From assembly GCF_003001905.1 (NCBI RefSeq), contig NZ_PVNE01000001.1, positions 124,001 to 188,000 of the forward strand: a stretch of DNA of 64,000 nt, in the 5' to 3' direction. The position numbers were made by a program, and so were the translations under genes. Under the pieces are notes generated by a model. The model was not told the origin of the DNA, did not search any database, and saw nothing but the letters and a program-made list of their open reading frames with translations. This document shows positions 1-8,598 of the stretch, piece after piece. Origin of the DNA: Planifilum fimeticola (GTDB lineage Bacteria; Bacillota; Bacilli; Thermoactinomycetales; DSM-44946). Position 1 is the first letter of the stretch; every line of letters begins with the position of its first letter.

Positions 1-418
1 GCAGCCCGTCCCCCTCCCTTCCTTCTCGCAAATATTTCAGGGAGGAGAGACGGAGCACATCATTCTTTACCTCCAAATCCCTAAAGGTGAGGACCAACTC
101 CCCGTTCCGGTTTTCCAACCGGACCCGTCCGTACCGGGAGACCGTGTCCGCAATTTCCCGCTCCACCGCCGGAGGGAGCGGGAATTTTCCGTACCGGGTG
201 AGCAGCTCCATCATCTCCGCCGCCTTCATCCCCCTCGCCGCCGCATTCCACAGGGAAAGGGGGGTGATGCGGTAAACATGAACGTATTCCGGACTTTTCA
301 CCAGCTCGGCGAAGATGGACAAGCGATCGCGGATCTCCTCAAACCGGGGATGGTTCACTTCGAGGAGAACCGTCCGATCGCTCTGTACTACCAGGGGGTT
401 TTCCGGACGATAGGACAT
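1..418 (-). CDS. DNA repair helicase XPB, N-terminal part (gene runs off the left edge)
   Basis: The first ~139 codons of a leftward gene are present; the rest lies outside the window. The start is ATG at 418, preceded by an AAGGGGTG Shine-Dalgarno sequence. The translation (opening MSYRPENPLVVQSDRTVLLE, then RITPLSLWNAAARG) matches the N-terminal domain of bacterial XPB/Ssl2-type SF2 helicases, which precedes the helicase core and is thought to act in DNA unwinding during repair. The helicase motifs themselves are not in the window, so the call rests on recognising the N-terminal domain. There is no stop or frameshift in the visible part. Bacterial XPB has a patchy distribution and is found in some Bacillales. 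Confidence 0.75.
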   Translation of the reverse strand, partial: MSYRPENPLVVQSDRTVLLEVNHPRFEEIRDRLSIFAELVKSPEYVHVYRITPLSLWNAAARGMKAAEMMELLTRYGKFPLPPAVEREIADTVSRYGRVRLENRNGELVLTFRDLEVKNDVLRLSSLKYLREGREGDGL

Positions 419-606
419 GGGACACCCCTTCCCGTTTTCCTCTAGTTTGAACCACCCGGCGGGAAAACATGACCGATCATGCTGCCTTGTGGTAAAATAA
501 CCAAGACAGCGGTTTTAAAACTTTTTGCAACAATCCGTCCAATCCCTCGCCTGTTAAGTGAGTGGCTTCCGCGAATTGGCAACCGACCTGCACAGGAGGG
601 AAAGCG

Positions 607-1098
607 ATGGCTTTAAGGCAGGTGATACTCATGGGTTGTTTCGCCCTGATTCTCGCCTTTACCGGCTGCGGTTCGGAACCCGACGGAAAGCACGGTTCCC
701 CCGGAAGCGAAGCTTCTACGGGGACGAATTCCTCCGGGACCCCGGTGGATTTCCAAGAAGAGCCGGTCGAACAACTGCCTGAGGACGTGAAGAAGCACTT
801 TGACCGATTGACTTCCACTCCCCAGGGAGGCCATGCCACAATCCCCCACGGATCGCGAATCTTCTTGATCGTTTCCGCCGGACAGCGTCCCACGGGAGGA
901 TATCAGGTCAAGATCACCGATATCCTCCGGAAAGGGGAAACCGTCCACATCTACGCGGAGGAAATCGCTCCCGCCAAAGATTCGATGGTGACCCAGGCCA
1001 TCACATATCCGGCGGCCGTCGTCTCCATCTCCCAAAAAGATGAGGCAAATTACGAATTCCATCTCAAAAAGGCCAGCCCCCCTTCCAACGATCAATAA
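607..1098 (+). CDS. lipoprotein with a PrcB-type C-terminal domain
   Basis: This 163-residue protein has a lipoprotein signal peptide with lipobox LAFTGC (lipidated Cys at residue 21), then a low-complexity Gly/Ser/Glu linker, then a domain at about residues 75-150. The SAGQRPTGGY motif in that domain is typical of PrcB_C (protease complex inhibitor PrcB) domains. It should be anchored on the outer face of the membrane. The ATG at 607 is chosen over an upstream in-frame ATG at 562 because AGGAGGG lies just before it and the signal peptide starts there. The gene stands alone and is followed by a strong hairpin terminator. PrcB in spirochaetes modulates a protease complex; any such role here is unproven. 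Confidence 0.75.
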   Translation: MALRQVILMGCFALILAFTGCGSEPDGKHGSPGSEASTGTNSSGTPVDFQEEPVEQLPEDVKKHFDRLTSTPQGGHATIPHGSRIFLIVSAGQRPTGGYQVKITDILRKGETVHIYAEEIAPAKDSMVTQAITYPAAVVSISQKDEANYEFHLKKASPPSNDQ

Positions 1099-1150
1099 CA
1101 TGAGGGGCGTGTAACCTCCCTTCTGCACGCGCCCGCCGCCTTCCGAAGGC

Positions 1151-1190
1151 AAGGAAAAGCGCCCCGTGGTGAAACGGGGCGCTTTTCCTT
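1151..1190. terminator. bidirectional intrinsic terminator
   Basis: A perfect 16-bp inverted repeat (AAGGAAAAGCGCCCCG and its complement) encloses an 8-nt loop, with A-rich and T-rich edges on the two sides. It sits between the rightward lipoprotein gene and a leftward small ORF, so it can serve both. Confidence 0.85.
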
Positions 1191-1215
1191 GACGCCTTTC
1201 TCCGCTGCAGGCAGG

Positions 1216-1392
1216 TCACCGCCGCTCCGGTTCACGTCGCTCCGGTTCACGCCGCTCCGGCTCCGAGTTCGGATCCGGATCCCGGGGAGAGGCGATCTCC
1301 GGTTCCCGCGGAGAAGCGATTTCCGGTTCCCGCGGGGTGTAAATTTCGGGGCCGTCCGGTGAACCGACATCGGGAATTCGCAGTTCGGGCAA
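1216..1392 (-). CDS. small proline/arginine/glutamate-rich repeat protein (58 aa)
   Basis: The putative start is TTG at 1392, eight bases after a strong AAAGGAGG. The product begins MPELRIPDVGSPDGPEIYTP and then becomes repetitive: two EIASPR units followed by three EPERR units before the stop. I do not recognise the family. It is probably intrinsically disordered and has no signal peptide or membrane segment. The good ribosome binding site and the clean terminator just downstream favour a real gene; the repetitive composition argues caution. It lies downstream of, and in the same direction as, the Cys/Pro-rich ORF ending at 1442, so the two may form a small operon. Confidence 0.5.
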   Translation of the reverse strand: MPELRIPDVGSPDGPEIYTPREPEIASPREPEIASPRDPDPNSEPERREPERREPERR

Positions 1393-1441
1393 TGGTCGGG
1401 CCTCCTTTCTTTTCCCCCTATTATGCCCGGCCGCAATCCGC

Positions 1442-1765
1442 TCATGAATGAGACTCCCTCCTGATCCAGGGCACCTCCGGAGAACGGGGGGAGTTCCATT
1501 GCCGCTTCCATTTTTTCCGTACCCCTTTGACGGAACGGGCGCCAGCCGTAAGTGCCGGATACACCGGAGCCATGAATCCCCACGGCATGGACCACCCGAA
1601 CGCGGGAGGTGCCGGAGAAAAGGGATATCCCCCGCAACATCCGCAGGGAGGCTCCGTCGGAATTCCCCAGAACGCCGGGACGCACGGCCATCCCGGGGGA
1701 TAAACCGCGGAAACCCAGGGAACCGCGCCCCGCGGAGCAAATCCTCTTTTGAAGCGATCCGCCAC
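1442..1765 (-). CDS. hypothetical Gly/Pro/Cys/Trp-rich small protein
   Basis: A GTG start at 1765 is preceded by GGGGAG at eight bases spacing and gives a 107-residue product. Its middle is rich in Pro, Gly, Trp, Phe and Ala, with a PPCGCCGGYPF segment, and its tail is basic. This composition resembles small spore-coat or cell-surface proteins, but I cannot assign a family. An overlapping reading frame from ATG 1773 has a much poorer ribosome binding site and no better composition. The gene could be spurious. Confidence 0.3.
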   Translation of the reverse strand: MADRFKRGFAPRGAVPWVSAVYPPGWPCVPAFWGIPTEPPCGCCGGYPFSPAPPAFGWSMPWGFMAPVYPALTAGARSVKGVRKKWKRQWNSPRSPEVPWIRRESHS

Positions 1766-1773
1766 GATTTCAT

Positions 1774-1970
1774 CTCCCCGCTTACCGATTTTTCTCCTTC
1801 TTCATATCCCCTATTAGAACTATGTCAGGAAGGCCCCGTCCATGACGGGACATACCCCGAAATGACCCTCTGACCAACGGAAGCGAGGGGTGTCGTCGTG
1901 CCGCTGCCTTCCCGCGCGGAGGGCCGATGAAAAAAGCGGCGGTTTGGAACCGGGATATTTCTCTGGTCGC
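1774..1970. other. intergenic stretch before the mgtE promoter
   Basis: No reading frame with a ribosome binding site and no recognisable family is visible here. It separates the leftward small ORFs from the rightward mgtE transcript and presumably holds the promoter of the leftward pair. Confidence 0.5.
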
Positions 1971-1971
1971 A

Positions 1972-2002
1972 TTGACACCCCATCCGCCCCTTTAATAAAA
2001 TG
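1972..2002 (+). promoter_or_regulatory. putative sigma-A promoter of mgtE
   Basis: A perfect -35 TTGACA at 1972-1977 is followed 15-17 bases later by an A/T-rich -10-like stretch (TAATAAAA). This would start a transcript near 2008, leaving roughly 300 untranslated bases before the mgtE start codon. The -10 match is imperfect. Confidence 0.5.
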
Positions 2003-2007
2003 AATGC

Positions 2008-2300
2008 AAAAATTTTTCCTACGGAAACTTATATGCCCTAACGAAAATGTGTTGGCATCAGGCCAATCGCTGATCCGAGAAACTCCGCCCCATGCATATG
2101 TGTTCGGGTTGGTGCCACAAAGCGAAAGCGTCCAGCTTCCTGCCTTTATCCCCCGCGAAAAAGGGGGAGACTGCCATATGAAAGAGGCAACGTGAGTCCC
2201 CGGAAAAAAATTGCCGACCTCGGGGAAAAACCCGTGAAAGTTCTGGATGATGATGGGGGCCATCTGTTATGATGGGAAGGGTTTGAAGGAAGAAGGAAAG
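2008..2300 (+). promoter_or_regulatory. long structured 5' leader of mgtE, unassigned
   Basis: About 300 bases separate the promoter from mgtE. They contain several nested complementary segments, including TTGGC/GCCAA near 2051-2066, GCGAAAGC near 2121, CCCCC/GGGGG at about 2150-2168, TGCC/GGCA at about 2172-2189 and CCCCGG/CCGGGG-like arms near 2207-2226. A leader of this size before a Mg2+ channel suggests metal sensing, since mgtE in other Bacilli is controlled by the M-box RNA. The conserved M-box blocks are not recognisable here. No convincing reading frame occupies the leader. Confidence 0.35.
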
Positions 2301-2312
2301 GAGGGTGAAAAC

Positions 2313-3680
2313 ATGGAGACAACGGAGCATCAAACGGTGGAATTGCCGATGGATGCCGTCAAACTGGCCATTCAAAAGGGAAACAAATCGGCGATGCGCC
2401 AGCTCCTCGAGGAGCTGCAACCCTACGACCTGGGACAGATCTTTTTCCGGCTAAACGGCGTATATCGGCGCCAATTTCTCGATTTCCTCTCTCCCGAAAA
2501 AATCGCCGAACTGGTTGAAGAAGTGGAGAAGGCCGAACAACTGGAAATCCTGTCTGCACTGCCGCCGGAAAAACTGTCCCGCGTGCTGAACCGGGTGCCC
2601 TCCGACGAGATGGCGGACCTACTCGAGGGACTGGAAGAACAGAAGGTACAAACCCTGTTGAAAAAGATGGAGCAGGCCGAGGCAGACAAGGTGCGCGCCC
2701 TGCTCGACTATCCCGGGGACACCGCCGGGGGAAAAATGACGACGGAATACATCAGCGTCTACGACCACTACACGGCGGAAGAAGCGATCCAGTATCTCCG
2801 TCAAGAGGCACCGACGGCGGAAACGGTATACTACATTTATGTGATTGACGGGGACGATCGCCTGGTGGGAGTCGTTTCCCTGCGGGAGCTCCTGATCGCC
2901 CGCCCGGATGTTCCCGTTCGGGAAATCATGTATGAGCGGGTGATTTCCGTTCCGGCCGACATGGACCAGGAAGAGGTCGCGGCCATTTTGGGGCGGTACG
3001 ATTTTCTCGCCATCCCCGTGGTGGACGATGAAAACCGGCTCCTGGGAATCATCACGGTGGACGATATCCTGGACGTTTTAATTGAAGAGGCTCAGGAGGA
3101 CATCGCCAAACTGTCGGCGGTGGGCCGGACGGAAAAGGAAGTTTTGACCTCTCCCCTGGCCTCCGCCCGGAGGCGGATTCCCTGGCTGATGCTTCTCCTG
3201 TTCATCGGCATATTGACCTCCAGGCTGGTGGGATATTTTGAAGACACCATATCCCAGTTGACCGCCCTGGCCTTTTTCATGCCGATGGTCGCCGGAATGA
3301 CCGGCAACACCGGGACCCAATCCCTCGCCCTGGTAATTCGCGGGATTTCCTCGGGAGAGCTGACCCGGGACAAATACGGCCGTTTCATCCTGCAACAGGC
3401 GTCCGTCGGCCTGATCATCGGAGCGGTTTGCAGCCTGCTGATCGTCGGTGTGCTATACGGAATGGAAAACGATCTGCGACTGGGCATCGTGGTGGGCTTC
3501 TCCCTCCTTCTCACCCTGCTCATCGGCACCATCGCCGGAACGGTAATTCCGCTTCTCTTGCACTTTTTGAAGGTGGATCCCGCCGTCGCTTCCGGTCCGC
3601 TGATCACCACCTTAAGCGACGTCTTCTCCCTGGTGGTCTATTTCGGCATCGCCACTCTCTGCCTCAATTTTCTCCTGTAA
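2313..3680 (+). CDS. mgtE: magnesium channel/transporter MgtE
   Basis: This 455-residue membrane protein imports Mg2+. Its order is an acidic helical N-domain (about residues 20-135, with the PGDTAGGKMT junction), a pair of CBS domains (about 140-260) that sense cytosolic Mg2+ and gate the pore, and a five-helix transmembrane domain from about residue 290 carrying the pore signature AGMTGNTGTQ. The length matches the family. Start ATG 2313 has AAAGGAGGG in front; an upstream in-frame ATG at 2247 lacks a ribosome binding site. The next gene encodes a CorC/CNNM-type protein, a family linked to Mg2+ efflux or resistance, so the pair may balance Mg2+ fluxes. Confidence 0.95.
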   Translation: METTEHQTVELPMDAVKLAIQKGNKSAMRQLLEELQPYDLGQIFFRLNGVYRRQFLDFLSPEKIAELVEEVEKAEQLEILSALPPEKLSRVLNRVPSDEMADLLEGLEEQKVQTLLKKMEQAEADKVRALLDYPGDTAGGKMTTEYISVYDHYTAEEAIQYLRQEAPTAETVYYIYVIDGDDRLVGVVSLRELLIARPDVPVREIMYERVISVPADMDQEEVAAILGRYDFLAIPVVDDENRLLGIITVDDILDVLIEEAQEDIAKLSAVGRTEKEVLTSPLASARRRIPWLMLLLFIGILTSRLVGYFEDTISQLTALAFFMPMVAGMTGNTGTQSLALVIRGISSGELTRDKYGRFILQQASVGLIIGAVCSLLIVGVLYGMENDLRLGIVVGFSLLLTLLIGTIAGTVIPLLLHFLKVDPAVASGPLITTLSDVFSLVVYFGIATLCLNFLL

Positions 3681-3810
3681 GCCCGAAGATTTTTATCGGA
3701 TCATTGAACGGGGGAAACTCATAAAAAGCTCCGTCACCCTTCGGTCGAAGCGGGCAAGCGGGGCTTGAACGCTTCGAGCGCAGGGACGCCGTTTGCAGGG
3801 GGTACCTCTA

Positions 3811-5142
3811 TTGGAAGCCTTTGTTTCGACAGTGTTCAATTTGCTTCTGGTCCTGATACTGGTTCTTCTGAACGGCTTCTTCGTCGCTGCCGAATTCGCC
3901 ATCGTCAAGGTGCGTTCCACCCGGATCGCCATGCTGAGGGAGAAGGGGCATCGGAGGGCCCGCGTCGCGGAAAGGGTGCTGGCCAATCTGGACGCCTACC
4001 TCTCGGCCACCCAGTTGGGCATCACCCTGGCCTCCCTGGGTCTGGGATGGATCGGGGAGCCGGCCGTCGCCCGGCTGATCGAACCGGTGCTGGCTCCCCT
4101 GGAGATCCCCGAATGGGCGATCCACACCGTCAGCTTTGTCATCGCCTTTTCCTTCATCACCTTTTTGCACATCGTCCTTGGGGAGATGGCCCCCAAATCC
4201 CTCGCCATTCGCCGGGCGGAGCAGACGACGCTGTGGACGGCCACGCCGCTCCACTGGTTTTACAAGCTGTTTTACCCCTTCATATACCTGTTGAACGGGG
4301 CGGCCAACCTCATCCTGCGCTGGCTGGGGGTGGAAATGGTTCCGGAACACCAGCAGGTCCACAACGAGGAAGAGATCCGCATGTTGGTCGCCCAGAGCCA
4401 CAAGAGCGGCATCATCGATCAAACGGAATTGGCGCTGTTCGATAAAATCTTCGAGTTCGCCGACCGGGTCGCCCGCGAAGTGATGGTCCCCCGAGTGGAT
4501 ATGGTCTGTCTCTACGCCCAGAACAACCTTGAGCAAAATCTGAACGTCATCAAGGAAAGCCAATACACCCGCTACCCCCTGTGCGGAAAGGACAAGGACG
4601 ACATCCGGGGGATCGTCCATGTCCGTGAAGTGTATGAGCATCTGGTGGCGGGAAAAAACCCCGATCTGATCCGCTTGGCGCGTCCCGCCATCCTGATTCC
4701 GGAAACGATGGAGATTAAGGACGCGCTCCGCATCCTGCAAAAAAACCGGGCCGGAATGGCGATCGTGATCGACGAGTACGGCGGAACGGCCGGTCTGGTC
4801 ACCACGGAGGACATCGTCGAGGAGATCGTGGGGGAGATCCAGGACGAATTTGACGACGAACGCCCCTTTTTCCAGAACGTCGGCGACGGCACGTCCATCG
4901 ACGCCCGCCTGCTGATCGAAGAAGTGAACGATTATTTCGGGACGGATATCGAGGATCCCGATAACGACACCATCGGCGGGTGGGTGTTTTCCCAGCTGAA
5001 GGAGGTGCCCCGAGTCGGCGATGAAGTGGAGCACAATGACTGGGTTTTCACCGTTCAGGAGATCGATCAGCGAAGCGTCACCCGGCTTCTGGTGAAGCCC
5101 AACAAAAAAACGGCCGAGGACAACCTCGACCGAAAAAGCTAG
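3811..5142 (+). CDS. hemolysin C/CorC (CNNM-domain) membrane protein
   Basis: A 443-residue protein has three parts. These are an N-terminal CNNM transmembrane domain (about residues 1-190, with [15 protein letters not shown] at the start), a CBS pair (about 205-320, with the VMVPRVDM entry motif) and a C-terminal CorC_HlyC transporter-associated domain (about 340-425). This is the standard layout of the UPF0053/CorC family, some members of which export Mg2+ or confer Mg2+ resistance. The TTG at 3811 is preferred because AGGGGG lies eight bases upstream; an in-frame TTG at 3793 would add six residues. The stop codon overlaps that of the convergent small gene at 5139. Confidence 0.9.
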   Translation: MEAFVSTVFNLLLVLILVLLNGFFVAAEFAIVKVRSTRIAMLREKGHRRARVAERVLANLDAYLSATQLGITLASLGLGWIGEPAVARLIEPVLAPLEIPEWAIHTVSFVIAFSFITFLHIVLGEMAPKSLAIRRAEQTTLWTATPLHWFYKLFYPFIYLLNGAANLILRWLGVEMVPEHQQVHNEEEIRMLVAQSHKSGIIDQTELALFDKIFEFADRVAREVMVPRVDMVCLYAQNNLEQNLNVIKESQYTRYPLCGKDKDDIRGIVHVREVYEHLVAGKNPDLIRLARPAILIPETMEIKDALRILQKNRAGMAIVIDEYGGTAGLVTTEDIVEEIVGEIQDEFDDERPFFQNVGDGTSIDARLLIEEVNDYFGTDIEDPDNDTIGGWVFSQLKEVPRVGDEVEHNDWVFTVQEIDQRSVTRLLVKPNKKTAEDNLDRKS

Positions 5143-5318
5143 GAATCGCCCTTTTTGTTTCCGTCCCGCCCCTTCCATCGTCCGGCCTTCACCGCCGCGG
5201 ATTTGAGAAGAAATTCAATCTGCGCATTGACGCTTCGGAGTTCATCCGCCGCCCACTTTTCCAGAACGGCGTAAAGTTCGGGATCGAGGCGCAGGAGGAA
5301 TCGTTTTTTTCCGCTCAT
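5139..5318 (-). CDS. small Arc/ribbon-helix-helix-like protein (59 aa)
   Basis: The 59-residue product has the pattern [20 protein letters not shown] followed by [11 protein letters not shown], typical of Arc-type ribbon-helix-helix DNA-binding proteins. Its ATG overlaps the TGA stop of the upstream SPFH gene (ATGA), so the two are translationally coupled. Small Arc-like proteins encoded directly after SPFH genes recur in Bacillales from my recollection of the families; their job is unknown. The stop overlaps the stop of the convergent CorC gene by two bases. Confidence 0.75.
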   Translation of the reverse strand: MSGKKRFLLRLDPELYAVLEKWAADELRSVNAQIEFLLKSAAVKAGRWKGRDGNKKGDS

Positions 5319-6172
5319 GAGTAAAGCGTGCCGGTATTGATCACCGGCTGGGCATCTCCTTCCGCCACCAGCGCGACAAGGAGGTTGTTCACCATCGCCG
5401 CCTTCCGCTCCTCATCCAGCTGGAGGAGGTTTTGCCCCTCGATGTGGGCAAGGGCGGCTTCCACCATGCCCACGGCCCCCTCCACAATTTTCTTCCGGGC
5501 GGCGATGATCGCCTCCGCCTGTTGGCGACGAAGCATCGCCTGGGCGATTTCCGGAGCGTATGCGAGATGGCTGATGCGCGCCTCGATCACTTCCACACCG
5601 GCCACTTCGAGACGCTCCTGCACTTCCCTCTTCAGGGTTTCAGCCACTTCATCGGGAATGCCCCGGAGAGAGGGAACATCGTCCGCATGGCTGTCGTAGG
5701 GATACCGGCTGGCCAGGGAGCGGATGGCCGTCTCGCTCTGGATTGCCACAAATTCCTCGTAGTTGTCGACATCAAACAGGGCCTTGGCCGAATCCACCAC
5801 TTTCCACACCACCACCGCCCCGATGATGATGGGGTTGCCGGCAGCATCGTTCACCTTCAACTTCTCGCTGTTGAAGTTGCGCACCCGGAGGGAGACCCGT
5901 TTCTTGATCGTAAAGGGGTTGACCCAGAAAAACCCCGCCTCGCGAACGCTTCCCGTGTACTTCCCAAAAAAGATCAGGACCCGTGCCTCATTGGGCTGCA
6001 CCATGACAAAACCGGGGCCGATCAGCCCGGTGACGACGAAAAACACAGCCCCCAAGATTGATCCCGACAACAGGAGAAGCAAAAGGCCCAACACGAAGGT
6101 TGCCAGTCCAACCCCCAGCATCACGAAACCGTTCACTTTCCACGCCTGGTGTTCCTGAATGGCCTGCTGCAT
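5315..6172 (-). CDS. SPFH/band-7 domain membrane protein
   Basis: This 285-residue protein has two adjacent N-terminal hydrophobic segments (about residues 14-60). An SPFH domain follows (from about residue 60, with [18 protein letters not shown], to about 230), then an Ala/Glu/Arg-rich helical region around [18 protein letters not shown]. Stomatin/flotillin relatives organise membrane microdomains and often control a partner protein. Start ATG 6172 follows GGGAGG at six bases. It is the first gene of a two-gene operon with the Arc-like protein. The partner function is not evident from the neighbours. Confidence 0.85.
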   Translation of the reverse strand: MQQAIQEHQAWKVNGFVMLGVGLATFVLGLLLLLLSGSILGAVFFVVTGLIGPGFVMVQPNEARVLIFFGKYTGSVREAGFFWVNPFTIKKRVSLRVRNFNSEKLKVNDAAGNPIIIGAVVVWKVVDSAKALFDVDNYEEFVAIQSETAIRSLASRYPYDSHADDVPSLRGIPDEVAETLKREVQERLEVAGVEVIEARISHLAYAPEIAQAMLRRQQAEAIIAARKKIVEGAVGMVEAALAHIEGQNLLQLDEERKAAMVNNLLVALVAEGDAQPVINTGTLYS

Positions 6173-6307
6173 AATCTTCCTCCCTTCTTTTATCATTATG
6201 ATATCATAATTATATTGCCATGAAAACCGATCCGCCGTTTTGGGGCGAACTTCCGGCGGTGAAGGAGTACAATGAAACTGTAAACCATGGTGAGGAGATG
6301 ACCGATC

Positions 6308-7159
6308 CTGATATCTTTCATCCTTTCCTTCGATCTGGATCACACGCTGATGATCAACCCCTTTCGGCGCTGGGTGTTTCCGGAAATCGAAACCTGGTAC
6401 CACACCCATATCTCCAAGGAACGATTTTCCTTTTACGATGTGCTGGCCCGGGAACACAGCCGGCGCCTCCGGCAGGGGAGAATGCGAGACGCCTACGATT
6501 GGGACGACATCCTGAAAACGGTCACCCGGGAGACGATCGGAATCGATCCCCCCTTCACGGTCAAGGAATTGGTGGAAAAACACTCGGTCCCCGGCAAAGT
6601 CTGGCGTTTTTCCGACGTCCTTCCGACGCTGAATGCCTTCCGGCAGGCGGGAGTCCACATGGTCGTCGCCTCCAACGGTTTTGAGTGTTACCAGCGGCCC
6701 GTCACCGATTGTTTGAAACTCACCCCCTTCTTTTCCGCCTTTCACACCCCGGACCGCCTGCAGACCGCCAAGCCCAGCCCCGATTTTTTCCGCTTTGCGG
6801 ATCCCCGCCGCATCATCCACGTGGGCGATCGGATCGATCAGGACATCGTGGGAGCCAACCGGGCCGGTGCCGTCTCCGTCTGGATCAGCCGGGATCTGCC
6901 GCCCGAAATCCGCCGGCTTCCCCCTTCTCAGCGAAAAAGGCATTCCGATTTTCACCGCTGGATCTCCACGCGGCTGGAGCGGGAAGGCCATTCGGGACGC
7001 ATCACCGAAGAACATCTGCCCGATTACGCGATCGCATCGCTGGAAGAACTCCTTCAGGTGTGGGACGAAAAAAATAAAGGACCGGGAGGAATCATCCCCG
7101 GTCCCAAAACCCGCTTCTACAACAACAGGAAGCTGAGCCCGATCACAAGGCCGGAATAG
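6308..7159 (+). CDS. HAD-superfamily hydrolase with an unclear start codon
   Basis: All four HAD motifs are visible: the nucleophile loop SFDLDHTL, motif [10 protein letters not shown], the motif III lysine in AKPSPDFF, and motif [11 protein letters not shown]. The protein is therefore a phosphatase-like hydrolase of about 280 residues with a helical cap; its substrate is unknown. Motif I lies upstream of the first in-frame ATG (6350), so the true start must be earlier. The only in-frame bases between a TGA at 6299 and motif I offer CTG at 6308 or ATC at 6305, a few bases after a GAGGAG. Alternatively one extra base near 6304 has put an otherwise good ATG (6298) out of frame. The 3' end overlaps the terminator and last codons of the convergent transporter gene. 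Confidence 0.8.
   Translation: MISFILSFDLDHTLMINPFRRWVFPEIETWYHTHISKERFSFYDVLAREHSRRLRQGRMRDAYDWDDILKTVTRETIGIDPPFTVKELVEKHSVPGKVWRFSDVLPTLNAFRQAGVHMVVASNGFECYQRPVTDCLKLTPFFSAFHTPDRLQTAKPSPDFFRFADPRRIIHVGDRIDQDIVGANRAGAVSVWISRDLPPEIRRLPPSQRKRHSDFHRWISTRLEREGHSGRITEEHLPDYAIASLEELLQVWDEKNKGPGGIIPGPKTRFYNNRKLSPITRPE
7066..7104 (-). terminator. intrinsic terminator of the AtoE-type gene
   Basis: On the minus strand a GGACCGGG/CCCGGTCC stem is followed by TTTATTTTTTT. It terminates the leftward transporter transcript while lying inside the last codons of the convergent HAD gene. Confidence 0.8.
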
Positions 7160-8430
7160 AGGAGAACCACCAGACAGTAACCCATGATATCCCTCGCCTT
7201 CAATCGGGCGATGGCCAGAAGGGGGAGAGCCCAGAAGGGCTGAATCATGTTGGTCCAGGCATCGCCCCAGGCCACCGCCATCGCCGTCTTCGCCGGATCG
7301 ACCCCCAGGGCCTCCCCCGCGGCCAACATGATGGGACCCTGAACCGCCCACTGGCCGCCTCCCGAAGGGACGAACAGGTTGACCAGACCGGCGCTCAAAA
7401 AGGTGAAGAGGGGAAAGGTGGTTTCATTGGAGATGCTCACGAACAGCTCCGAGATCTTCTCCCCCAGTCCGGAAGAAGCCATCATGCCCATGATCCCCGC
7501 ATAGAAGGGAAACTGCAGAACGATGCCTCCCGTCTTCCTGACCGCCTCTGAAATGGCCGCCACATACCGCCTGGGGGTGCGGTGCAGCGCGATCCCCGCC
7601 ATCAGAAAGATGAAATTGATGATGTTGAGATCCAGCTGGAATCCCTTTTCGATGAAGAACCAAAGGATGAAGATCAGACCCATCGCCGCCGTCACCAGAG
7701 AGATGGCCGCACTGGTCTCCAGGCGTTCCGCCGGCGTCTCCACCGAATCATTCGCCAGGGAGGCAGCGGAAGCGTCATCCTGCAACCATTCGGGACGAAC
7801 GGTCACCCGTTCCGGACGGGTCGGCTGCATCCAGCGGATCAAGAAGGGCAGGGTCACCGCCAAGACGATCACCGGGACCAGGTTAAAGGCGGCAAACAGC
7901 GTTTCCGAAGTGGGCACCATCACGCCGAACTGATCATCCGTGGCCAACTTGAGGGGAACGGATCCTGACAATCCCCCGTGCCAGACGAGGAATCCGGAGT
8001 AGGCTCCGGCCACCAGCACCCGGTAATCCACATCCGGAACCCTTTTGGCCACTTCACGGGCGAACAGGGCGCCGACCACCAGCCCGAAGCCCCAACTGAT
8101 CCAGCTGGCCACGGTGGCCACGAAGGTGGTGAGCATCAGCGCCTTGCCGGGATCCCGGGCCATTCCGGCCACCCTCCTCAAACCCCTCTCCACCAACGGG
8201 GCGCGGGCCAACGCGTGCCCCAGGACGAGGATCAGCACCATCTGCATGGTAAATTCCAAAAGTCCCCAAAATCCGTCTCCCCAATGGCGGATCATCTCCA
8301 GCGGACCCGAAGGCGTCCATACGAGGCCCATGATGAAGACGATAAAGGTGAGCAGCACGGCAAACAAAAACGGATCGGGAAGATAGCGTTCCACCAGACG
8401 GACACACAACCGGGTAAACCGTCTCAGCAA
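7117..8430 (-). CDS. short-chain fatty acid transporter, AtoE family
   Basis: A 437-residue integral membrane protein with about ten to twelve hydrophobic segments. Its sequence ([20 protein letters not shown] near the start, [13 protein letters not shown] in the second half) is characteristic of AtoE/short-chain fatty acid uptake proteins, which import substrates such as acetoacetate or butyrate. The TTG start at 8430 is supported by AAAAGGAGGGG upstream. The gene is monocistronic with its own terminator. A 3-hydroxybutyrate dehydrogenase elsewhere in the window (33904) could act on related four-carbon acids, but the genes are 26 kb apart. Confidence 0.85.
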   Translation of the reverse strand: MLRRFTRLCVRLVERYLPDPFLFAVLLTFIVFIMGLVWTPSGPLEMIRHWGDGFWGLLEFTMQMVLILVLGHALARAPLVERGLRRVAGMARDPGKALMLTTFVATVASWISWGFGLVVGALFAREVAKRVPDVDYRVLVAGAYSGFLVWHGGLSGSVPLKLATDDQFGVMVPTSETLFAAFNLVPVIVLAVTLPFLIRWMQPTRPERVTVRPEWLQDDASAASLANDSVETPAERLETSAAISLVTAAMGLIFILWFFIEKGFQLDLNIINFIFLMAGIALHRTPRRYVAAISEAVRKTGGIVLQFPFYAGIMGMMASSGLGEKISELFVSISNETTFPLFTFLSAGLVNLFVPSGGGQWAVQGPIMLAAGEALGVDPAKTAMAVAWGDAWTNMIQPFWALPLLAIARLKARDIMGYCLVVLLYSGLVIGLSFLLL

Positions 8431-8510
8431 AAGAACCCCTCCTTTTAAGAATAAATCGGCTCAAACATCAATGAAATGAATTTATTTTAAATAATTAGGA
8501 TAATATCGCC

Positions 8511-8544
8511 AAAAGAAAGGTCCAAACCGATTCGGCTTGGACCT
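8511..8544 (-). terminator. terminator after the cupin gene
   Basis: AGGTCCAA/TTGGACCT hairpin followed on the minus strand by TTTCTTTT, placed after the cupin stop codon. Confidence 0.7.
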
Positions 8545-8598
8545 CATCGGAAAACCTCCCGTGAAAACCCTTTCATTCATCATCAGTTCAAAAAAGCC

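Noticed and set aside
2040-2200. M-box or cobalamin riboswitch before mgtE
   Set aside because: The M-box core blocks are absent. A GTCCAGCTTCCTGCC stretch faintly recalls a B12 box, but the other conserved cobalamin elements are not seen. Left as an unassigned leader.
3808-5178. A 456-codon open frame on the minus strand opposite the CorC gene
   Set aside because: It lies wholly antisense to a recognised protein, has no ribosome binding site and a low-complexity His/Asp/Gln-rich composition typical of antisense frames in G+C-rich genes.
5315-7351. A 678-residue extension of the SPFH protein
   Set aside because: The extension is antisense to the HAD gene; the SPFH start at 6172 has GGGAGG at proper spacing.
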